Shown: one piece after another, positions 54,449 through 64,000 of the stretch
How the letters are laid out: the number at the start of each line of letters is the position of its first letter
Numbering within the stretch: position 1 is the stretch's first letter
From: Malachius bipustulatus
Lineage: Eukaryota; Arthropoda; Insecta; Coleoptera; Melyridae
Direction of reading: 5' to 3'
DNA: 64,000 nucleotides
NCBI GenBank assembly: GCA_910589415.1
Contig: OU342639.1
Span: 31,566,268 to 31,630,267, forward strand
Position numbers and translations under genes: made by a program
Notes under the pieces: model-generated
What the model saw: the letters and a program-made list of their open reading frames with translations, nothing else
Databases searched by the model: none
What the model was told of the DNA's origin: nothing

Positions 54449-57400
54449 AGTGTGAAATGTTTGACCACTAATGATATCCAAGTCTAACTACTGAAGTTTA
54501 TTAAATAAATATATATTTTTTAATTCTTGACATGATTGAAGATAGCTGAAATGCTTGGTGTTTATTGTTTTGTTTTTGTTGTTCGTATTAATTTGTGAAA
54601 AATTAGTATGAAAATAAAGTCTTAAGGAGAAACAAATTTATTTGCACAGGTGGGCTGGATTTGATGGTCTTATTGAACATATAAATTAAATAGAAAATTA
54701 AACTCAAAGATCTGAATCCGACCCTCCCTTTTCTAGTTTTTAGGTGATTATATGATTATTCTTTAAAAATAAAGCAAGATCATAAGCACCCGAATTATAA
54801 TTTGAGGTATCTTCAAAGACTGGTTCTTAATGAAATAGTAGAATTTATTTATTAAAAAGTTAATAAGAATATTTTTGTAGCAGGAACTTCTTTATTTTAT
54901 TTTACATGACTGTTCTTCTATGTTTCAAAACTTCTATACTAATACTCATGTATTTAATGTTCACGTATCAATTTTAATTGTTTCTCTAGTTTAATTATGT
55001 TTCTCGCTTGTTCTTTTGAATTCATTGTCTCGGTCTAATAGTAGTTTTTCTTATATTTGTAATTTATATTCCTGTATCCTGTTACTTGTTCAACTCTTTT
55101 GCTGTCAAACTAAAATTGAACGATAAAATTGCAGACTATTATTTCATTAAAAGGTCAAAATTTTTCCTCCTAGATCATCACAAGATGTCGTATGTTTAAA
55201 ATAGGTTTATTTCACTGTTATGAAGAATTACACCTGTTACTTTCATTTTGATCTTTATCACAGAAAAATCTCTTAGTTTTCATAACTTAGCACAATTTTG
55301 TGTCGTTTTTTGTGGATCTAGTATTAACATAATTTATGTACAACTTTTGCTATTAGTGAAAAAACCTGTGATTGTAGAAACAAAAATTGATTACCTTAGA
55401 TTGTAGCAGTATTATATTTAATTTGTTTGTGTTGAAATGTTCAAAATATAACTTGTATTTTTAATATTCTAGTTATTAAGAGAGATATTTTATTTGTGTA
55501 TGTACGTTGTAACTTCAACCAATTAAAATGGACTAAACATTATATTGTTTTTAGTTTTATTATTTTATTCAACAAAAACAGTTTTTAAATAAAGAAGAAA
55601 GTTGTCTGTATCTCTTTAAAAATAAAAAAGTGCTGTATAAATAGAAAAGTTGAGATAATATAATTCTGTCGATTAAAATAATGCCTACTTGTTCACATTT
55701 CAAGGCATTGTGAACATGACCTCAGGGGTCCGAAGGCTCTTACCAAACGATATTAGTTCTTGTAACGATATAAAGATTTTATGCATTGTGGAAAGATTAA
55801 TAATAAAAAAACAATTGAATTTTTCTATTTAGTTTTCCCTAATTGAATTCTCAATTTATATCTTGAAAATGTGATCGCGTTAAGGTAACTAGTATCGTTG
55901 AGTACTAGTACATATGAGGAATAGTTCCGTTTATAATATATTTTATCCAAGCAGTTTTTCCTAATGCTCGGGAAAGGTTCTTAATTTCTTATGTATGTAC
56001 TTTGAAGCAATATTCCTTGATATTATGACTGCATTATAACTTGAAGCTTTACTTCGCAATAAGGATGGGAAAAGCTTTGAAATTTCGAACCAAACATCGG
56101 TTCGAATTCCAAACAATCAAATCGAAGCCATGAGAAGTAATCCTGACCATGATGTAAGCTCAAACTACTGCCTTGCAAGTCTTTTACTAAGGCCAAGAGC
56201 AAGCAAGTGCTTTTAAAAAATAAGAATATTTGACGTTTAGGTCATTTGACCTTTGTTAAGACAATGACAGTTGACAGTTACAAAAAATAAAGAAATGAAC
56301 AGCAAAAATCCCAGGAAAATTACACTTCCAGTGAGAAATGTTTTATTTCGAATATTTCGTTTTATACTGGAATAATGTCTCATAATTCTAAAATATTCTT
56401 TAAAGCCTTAATACTTTAAAAAACTTTCTGTCTTTAGTTTTCTTTTTTTCAAGAATCAAGGACCATTGAAACCTGAAACTATAAAGTTCTACATAAAAGT
56501 TGCAGTTTGTTTCAAAAAACTTTTAACAACATCAAGAAGGTTTGCGATTCGTTGGAACTTTTAGACCGAGTTCCTTCAAAAAATTCAGGGTTTGTCAATC
56601 AAGAGATGAGTAATTCTAACCAATAAGCAACTTGTGAATTTTGTTGTTTGAGGAATCGTAGATTGTCCTTTTACCTAATAAGCGCTGAGGCTCCGTTTAG
56701 CATACGGACGCTTAGACAGTGATCAAAGCAGATGTAGAACAGAACCACACAGAATAATATGACTTGATTGATAATTTCATGTCATAGGTAACTCTCTATC
56801 TGTGTGTGTAATGCAGAGATGTTTATATCACTGCCCTCCTTTAAAGGAGGCAGTATGGGTCCCCCTCACCACCATTAGCTGCGTCCTCCATTTCCCTTTG
56901 ATAATGTTGGTCAGTCTGTACCAGTCCGGATCAGATACGAGCAGATTGATCTCTGCAGCCTGAAGCGTTTTTCTTGTTGCTGCGGTTACGAACTTCTACT
57001 TTTTAAACTTAGAACGTCAAAATAGAAAACAATATGGCTGCAATTCTAAACCTCAGTTATATAACCCAATCTACAAACGGCAACAATGTCCGCTTCAAAA
57101 TATTCAGATAATTCATTTTTATGTATACACAAATGCCATATTTTCAAAATTTAAATAGTTCCCGCCTGCATGCATACTGGCCGATAGATGACATCGCATA
57201 TTTTCGTCAGAATTCGTACGACATTCGAACTGACTAAAAATTTCAAATTGATGGCTTTAATTCAGGGCTATGTGAATTGTGGCAAAATGGATGAATTTTA
57301 ACTTCGTTCTTCCAGTCCAGGTAGGTACGTCAAATTGAAATATCCATCTGGCGTCGTTCATGCTGCTGATTAGCTTACTCTTACCCAACTCGTTATTTAT

Positions 57401-58890
57401 GGTTGTATGCTGTATGTAAGTAAAAGTAAATAAACAACATAAAATTTTAGTTGTAACTCTGGTAAATTTAAAATTAATCTCTGGTTGGCGCAAGCGCAAA
57501 GCAGAATCTGTTTAACGGTTTGTACTGATTGAATCGCTGCCTGTTGCCTCTTATATCGTTCATTAAGGTAGCCATACACGTAACTATATTAAGCTATAGC
57601 CAACACGCATGATCAATCTTTAAACAAGCAGCCAGCACGATGCGTTAAGATCGGCTGACTGCAGCTTATTTTACTACTATTGTGTTGTGTATAAAATAAG
57701 ATATATGCGAGAAAAATGGTAGTGTCCTGTGATGTAAAGACCGGTTATTGAAATGAATCTTACATTCTGTAACAAGTATCGAATGTGACTGCTCCTCACG
57801 AAAGTAAAAGGTCGAGATGAAGACGACGGTGACGGACCCACACACGTATGCGGAAAAGTTGTTCCAAACGAGTTGCAGACGTTACTTTTTCTTCAGTTAC
57901 GATAACTGTAACCAAAAATTAAGTCTAAATTAAAATTAAATTTATTTGGCACTTTGACACGTATAAATTGAATTAATTTGACAACTCAGCATTTGTATTG
58001 TATTGAAATGTATTGTATTAGTTAGTTGACTGCAAATGGTAGATGACCAATCTAGTCATTTAATTCTCATTTCATCTACTTTATTACCTCCCTAAATAGA
58101 ATGGAAGTAAGGTATATATTCTGAGATACAAAATAATATAACATATAATCAAAACTTTTATACCGTGTTCTAGAGTCATAGTGCGCGAAATTGGTCATAG
58201 GAAAAAAAATAATGAGAACTTGTCATCTTTTTTTTAAGTTCTATCTGATTCCGAGAGATTTCCCACATTTTCCCGGACACCATGTATATATCCGTGGTAA
58301 GCATAATTATATCAGAATGAATAACGAAACATTGAACCCTTTCTCACTCGCACGCAACACTTTTGCTTATTGGAAATGATTCGATAGCTAGCAATATTTT
58401 CAGGTGTAAAGTTGATAAAATAAAATGAAGAAATTGTTTAACAATTTATTTTCGTACGGTCATGAAATACGTGAAAGTACGAGTACGCATGCGTGTACTT
58501 TATAACGAAAGTTTATTTGATGTGTAATTGGCAAAATTTTAAACTAATAAACATTTAAAACCCTATTGAGGATTAATTATTGAATGCGTAGGCTAATGAT
58601 CAACTTATGTAAAAATTTCTATTGGAGCTGACAATGAACCGTAAATAAAAATTAATGTACCTAAACTTGAAAAAATAGACGTTACTAGACTTACAACTTA
58701 CAAGTTACAAGATCAAATAAGCTCTTCAAGCCATTCTTTTTTAATACGAGAGGATATCGTATTTATTATACTATAATTTATCATGGTCATAGCCATCAAG
58801 GGAAAAGATGGCTTTGGGATGCTGAAATAAAACCTTAACTTACTGTTATTTTAGTTTACTTGGTTAACTAAAATCAATCACGGCAATATA
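54449..58890. other. GTPBP2 3' flank and intergenic spacer
   Basis: AT-rich. AATAAA signals occur near 54613 and 55590. A CCTCCTTTAAAGGAGGCAG inverted motif is at 56835-56855. A dispersed repeat with CAGGGCTATGTGA (57264) and GGTTGGCGCAAGCGC (57482) has an inverted, deleted relative at 63735-63785. A diverged end of the 14821 family lies near 58248-58285. No gene recognised. Confidence 0.5.
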
Positions 58891-60581
58891 CAGGGTTACT
58901 GGTAACTGTAACTGGATACATTCCTTTGGTGATCTGATAAAACAAGAGGTAAGAAGTAAATTAACCCCAACATGCACTATACAAAACTCAATAGATTTTG
59001 AGATATTTCGATTTTCAACTTTTCTTAAAAAAATGGTTTCAAATGTCTTGAAATGTAATTTTCAAAAAATCTACTTTAACTTTTTGATTTTTTTTTTTTT
59101 GCTGGAATACTTGTTCAATACTATGCTTCCTTCTGGAATAAAAAATATCCTGAGGTATTTCGATCGTGTGAAAATATCAAAGAAAAACTTTCACAAACTA
59201 TTTTTTTTAAATAAGATTTAAAAGTTTTTACAAGTTATTTTCGCAAAATTGTCAAGGCAACTTGCGTACAAATTGTTTTAAAAACTTCCCTAGTGTAGTA
59301 GCTATCTAACAAGGTACGAATCTTGTACAAGAATAACAGAATCTCCCCGCTATGTACCGTTACCGAGGAACAAATCCTTAAGTCGGGACGTTTTAAAAAA
59401 AATACGGCCCTGAACGGGGGTCTTAAAATTCTCGGATCCGGCCCATCTTCAACAGGTCGTATTTGGGGGTCCCGAGCTTTGTCCCTACCAAGTTTCGTCC
59501 CGATCGGTAAAACTTTCAGACACTAAGAGTGTTTCCTAGGCTATTCCCGAAAAATCCCGAAATTCCCGAAAAAATGACACTTCCCGGGAACGGATCCCGC
59601 TCATTTTCAATGGGCATCGTACCACGGTGCGCCTCTTCAATCGAGCCAAATTTCAACTTTCCCACATGAAAACTGGCGGCTCTAGAGTGTTTCTTAGCAA
59701 AGTCACAGAAGTTTCGTAAGTATACGTATTCTTGTGCCCGAAAAATGTCTGTCTGTCGGTCTGTCTGTCTGTGACTTTGCTAGGAAACACTCTAGAGCCG
59801 CCAGTTTTCATGTGGGAAAGTTGAAATTTGGCTCGATTGAAGAGGCGCACCGTGGCACGATGCCTATTGAAAATGAGCGGGATCCGTTCCCGGGAAGTGT
59901 CATTTTTTCGGGAATTTCGGGATTTTTCGGGAATAGCCTAGTAATAGCCACTCTAAGTGTCTGAAAGTTTTACCGATCGGGACGAAACTTGGTAGGGACG
60001 AAGCTCGTGACCCCCAAATACGACCTATTGAAGATGGGCCGGATCCGAGAATTTTAAGACCCCCGTTCAGGGCCGTATTTTTTTTAAAACGTCCCGACTT
60101 AAGGATTTGTTCCTCGGTAACGGTACATAGCGGGGAGATTCTGTTATTCTTGTACAAGATTCGTACCTTGTTAGATAGTTACTACACTAGGGAAGTTTTT
60201 AAAACAATTTGTACGCAAGGTGCCTTGACAATTTTGCGAAAATAACTTGTAAAAACTTTTAAATCTTATTTAAAAAAAATAGTTTGTGAAAGTTTTTCTT
60301 TGAAATTTTCACACGATCGAAATACCTGAGGATATTTTTTATTCCAGAAGGAAGCATAGTATTGGACAAGTATTCCAGCCAAAAAAAGAATCAAAAAGTT
60401 AAAGTAGATTTTTTGAAAATTACATTTCAAGACATCTGAAACCATTTTTTTAAGAAAAGTTGAAAATCGAAATATCTCAAAATCTATTGAGTTTTGTATA
60501 GTGCATGTTGGGGTTAATTTACTCCTTACCTCTTGTTTTATCAGATCACCAAAGGAATGTATCCAGTTACCAGTAACCCTG
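58891..60581. mobile_element. Giant palindromic element, 1.7 kb, CAGGGTTACTGG ends, TA target
   Basis: CAGGGTTACTGGTAACTGTA and mirror, with TA on both sides. Arms of about 800 bp are inverted copies with few differences, around a centre near 59735 with (TCTG)n. Because of the symmetry, the same 60-odd-codon frame (ILKSGRFKKNTALNGGLKIL) appears at 59323-59526 plus and 60157-59900 minus. I do not recognise it and think it non-coding. No transposase. Confidence 0.9.
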
Positions 60582-61513
60582 TATATATAGCGCATGCGTG
60601 ACAGGCTTCTAGAGTAGAAGTGGTACGTGCGTGGTCTCCTTTAATCAACGATGTTCGTTTTGTGAGTCGAATCAAGAATCGAGTCGTTTTGTGAATCGTG
60701 TTAATCGTTCGCTGTTCGCTCGTTCAAGTTTCAACTTTAACTGCATGTTGTTTTCGCACTTCCTTTCGTTTATAGTTTTACTTTTAAATTAAAAGTTTTT
60801 CGTGGTGAGGTGACTGGTCGTATCTAAATTCTAAAGTACTTTTGCAATAAATTATTATTATATTACCTAATTATCAATTCTTAAGCTGCATTATTTTTAT
60901 GAAGGTAGGTAAGTCATATTATTAAACTTTATTGTAGTTTTTGCTCTTGGTTACCTAAATGGCAGTTGTCCAAGAAAGAATTTGTTTTGGGTATAATAAT
61001 GCTTACCAGTAATGGCAATTTGGCTATAGTCCCTATAGTTATTGCAAATAATCAACAATCTTGAGAAAAGAAATCATTCTTAAAAAACGAGTGCCATTTT
61101 ATAAAGAATGGAGAATCTATTTTTATCAATTGTGGTGTGATGCTTGAACTGAGAAAGATTTCTTTGGCCAAGTGGTTCTAATAATATCTCAAGCTTGTTT
61201 TGATCTAATACCAACTTTTATTTAGTTCGCATTTATTTGTTAATATATGTATAGACCTTTAGATGTAAGTTTCATATAAATTCTAATAAAAGAAATTTCT
61301 GATATAAGAAAAATAGATTAGATAGGTACCAACATTATTTTTTTTGTATTATTTTTTGTAACTCCTGCTCTTAATAATATAAGTTAATAAGTACCTATCA
61401 TTTTCTTACTTCTTATTATTGTACCTGTGCATTTTAATTTTTATATTTTCTATTTACAGGAATTAAAATTTTTGCAAATTTTCTAACAATCTAATGTTTC
61501 TTAATTGTTACAG

Positions 61514-62457
61514 ATTTACTCTCCATTATTGTTAAAAGGAATCCATCATGGTAAGTTTTTGTTTCAAAAAAAAACAACTATCAAAAAATGATATCTTGAA
61601 AGAACTGATAAATTTTGAATGTAAAATCTTTTCGATTTTGGTTGTGTTGAGACAGCAATCAATTAAAATTATCTTTAATACTCATTTCACATTTAAATAA
61701 AATCAAATAGGCTACAAAAGGTCATACCCAAAATTATTATCAAGGCTTACTACTGCTCATGCACTAGCATGGCTAAAAATTGATCGAAATATATAAAAAA
61801 AATATTGAAAACAAACTCAAAATTAATTTATTTATGGAAAAATCTTTGGTCATATATAAAACAAGTATACAAGTATAGATTTATAAGTTAAGTCATTCCT
61901 TTTACAACCCTTTAGAATTCATTAAGACAAACAATTTCGAACTCCCAGTCTTGCTCTGGACGTTTATGCCATCACTAATTAATTATGACATACTTATGAG
62001 AAAGTTCTCGAACCCAGAATTACTTGAGTGGAGCGGCTTTGTTTTACCTACATAGTTAAAGAGAGAAAGAGATAGCTCCTTTTCATAAAAAAAATTATTA
62101 GAGTAACTATAAAACAAGAATACTGGGAGTAACTAATTTCACCCCCTACTATGATTAGAAATAATCTAAAAAGTATTCATTAGAACTATTAGAAGACCTT
62201 GTGTCAGTATAGAGAAAGGAATCCAAATTCTGGTTTTGGCTTAATATAACATGTCATTTTTATAAAATTATAATTTTTTATATTTTTTCTGTAATATGTT
62301 CATTATTTTGTTTAATAATAAGCACATTCATGTCCTGGTTATTTTATTTCGTTAATAGTTGACACCTTTTTTTTCCAGACTGACTTTAAAACTACATCGG
62401 ATGAAATCAATGAGGTTGATGTAATTAATGCAAACAATATTCCTAACTTAAATGAAG
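61514..62457 (+). CDS. First exons of an unrecognised gene, continuing past the window
   Basis: An exon entered after TTGTTACAG (61514) ends in ATG at 61548-61550 immediately before GTAAGT. The next exon, 62379-62457 after TTTTTCCAG, continues in frame (TDFKTTSDEINEVDVIN, ending NLNEG) to GTAAGT. Splicing right after the start codon with two strong sites is good evidence of a real gene. The 27 residues are acidic and polar and match no family I know. The likely promoter and 5' UTR lie at about 60600-60905, with higher GC and a GAAG/GTAGGTAAG donor-like site. No further exon found before 64000. Confidence 0.55.
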
Positions 62458-64000
62458 GTAAGTGTTACATATTTGAAATAATGATCATGTGTAAAGTTGC
62501 AAGGGATATTCGGCCAAGTTTTCCAAATATTTGGTCAAGTGTTTCTATTAGTAGCTGAATATGTCTCAATTTTGGTGAATGAACACCTAACCACGGCGAC
62601 ATATATTATTATCAATTAGTTGTCAATTTTAGGAATTTTGCAACGAAATTAAAAACTCTATAAACTTCATACATAAATTGAGATATTTTGGTATTATCTA
62701 GGGCAAAGTGAAAACTATTTTTTCAACAAAGCAGGTCTCAGTATTTATTCAGTATCTTCATCAGCTTTAAAATTTTCGATTTCCATAATAATAAAATTAG
62801 TTTAGGCTTCGTAACATAAAAGTTCTTTTATGATGAAAAGCACAAAAATGTTAATATTTAAAAATATATTAAACTTTTTTATTCTCCCCTAGATTACAGA
62901 AATTTGCTGAAATTTTCTTGTTTTCAATTTTTAAAAATCTTGAAAGATCTGCAGTCATCTTGGAAAGTTTGTGGAAAGTTTGAATTTAAAAATTGCAATT
63001 TCTTTATATTTTCAAAAATTTTAATAACTTACCCTAACATTTTAAAAGTTCAAGTTCAGTACGCATGTAAGAATTATAGGCAAAATTTCTGAAATTAAAA
63101 TGGGATTTTCCCATGGATTGGAAGTTGTATGCTTCAAAAGTGTTTGTCAGTTTCGACAAAAATGTTCATTTGTTTTTAAATGTCAAAATGCCCATATTTT
63201 TGAGAACGAACTAGAGTGTTTCATCTACTTTTATCATTCAACCGATAGGAATTGAGATTAACCATTTCAAAAAAAAAAATTAAAGATTGCCTTCTTTTGA
63301 GATTTTGCTAATGCAGGTTTTGATACCCCAATTTGGGATTTTACCTTTTTGCCCCCAGAAACAGTAAAATTCAGTGTATCCCTAAATTTTTCTATCTACC
63401 CTTTATTTTACGACAATTATTGTAAGTATACATTGGTTGAAATACTTGAAATAGACGCCGACAGTGATGACGTCAGTGGGCGGGGCCAACGGCCAGGGTT
63501 CCATACAAACAAACGTTTGACGTTTACAGGTTTGCCAGCTCTGATGGAAGTTGTCTCGTCAAACATCAAAGCTCTTAATGAGACTTCAAGAAACTTCAAG
63601 AAAAAACACGAGAACTGACAACAATGACCACGTGAAGGGTTTGTTTGTATGGAACCAGAACCGCTTAGCCCCGCCCTGTGACGTCACACTGACGGCGTCT
63701 ATGTTAAAATTTACAACTTAGTTTAGACGAGTTTCTAAGCGCTTGCGCCAACCACGAAACGCGACCAGAAATCACATAGCCCTGATTTGAAGCATCTTGA
63801 CCTTATACATATTTATCACTATTGTAATCATTTGCCGTAAAGCTTTTGCTTTTGATACCTATCTTGCTGCTATTTTACGCGACATCAACATTACTTTTAC
63901 ATAAAGCCAAGTGCAGAATATACTTAGTACAGATGATGAATAGTTGCTGCTATCCACTTTTATTAGAATTCACTTATTCGGTAAATTTTTCTTAATGCTT
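62458..64000. other. Intron or flank of the right-hand gene
   Basis: Contains a decayed end of the 34276 hAT-like family near 62495-62600, the small palindromic MITE at 63454-63699, and the repeat relative at 63735-63785. No exon recognised. Confidence 0.45.
63454..63699. mobile_element. Small palindromic MITE, GACGCCGACAGTG ends, TA target
   Basis: GACGCCGACAGTGATGACGT and mirror ACGTCACACTGACGGCGTC, flanked by TA. Arms of about 60 bp (GGGCGGGGCC, GGTTCCATACAAACAAAC) enclose a 120-bp centre. GC-rich against its surroundings, and each arm contains a TGACGTCA-like CRE half or full site. Confidence 0.85.

Noticed and set aside
57257..57499. 80-codon minus frame in the spacer after GTPBP2
   Set aside because: It coincides with a dispersed repeat that recurs inverted at 63735-63785 and has no protein family features.
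59323..60157. A 60-85 residue protein encoded twice in opposite directions
   Set aside because: The two frames are mirror images created by the palindrome; no family is recognisable and the element has no coding logic.

Overview
The window is insect nuclear DNA. Evidence: spliced genes with GT-AG introns, an AT-rich background, one intron over 23 kb, and dense transposon families (an errantivirus-type gypsy element, piggyBac, Tc1/mariner, hAT-like and pogo-like MITEs, non-LTR fragments). A beetle or another insect with an expanded genome fits, but the species cannot be fixed from sequence alone. I saw no tRNA, rRNA, CRISPR array or prokaryotic feature.

Layout. 1-4152: the 5' half of a gypsy/errantivirus-like LTR retrotransposon on the minus strand (LTR, tRNA-Ser-type primer site, repeat-filled leader, gag, -1 slip site, protease-RT running off the left edge). 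5435-6818: the last two exons of a plus-strand trehalase with a C-terminal membrane anchor; its 5' exons are not in the window. 11310-39802: a five-exon minus-strand KCMF1 gene (ZZ/C2H2 ubiquitin ligase). Its intron 4 (12037-35249) is a transposon graveyard holding a three-deep nest of DNA transposons around an intact DDE transposase, a broken piggyBac copy, LINE pieces, many TA-flanked palindromic elements, a 17-copy 51-bp minisatellite, and three exon-like modules whose splice phase matches the host intron. 42014-45821: an eight-exon plus-strand ATG4 (C/D-type) autophagy protease. 48803-about 54448: a plus-strand GTPBP2-like GTPase; its first intron contains a complete intronless PPT1 gene on the opposite strand (49696-50613). 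58891-60581: a 1.7-kb palindromic element. 61514-62457: the first exons of an unrecognised plus-strand gene leaving the window on the right.

The host genes are unrelated housekeeping genes: trehalose use, ubiquitin/N-degron proteolysis, autophagy (ATG8 processing), GTPase-based translation quality control, and lysosomal depalmitoylation. They are monocistronic, so there is no operon logic. KCMF1 and ATG4 are divergent with about 2.2 kb between their start codons. The observations most worth checking are the phase-2 cassette-like modules in KCMF1 intron 4, the nested DNA transposons with a DD82E catalytic spacing, the number of long TA-flanked palindromes that would fold in KCMF1 pre-mRNA, and the tandem-repeat leader of the errantivirus-like element at the position where gypsy carries its insulator.
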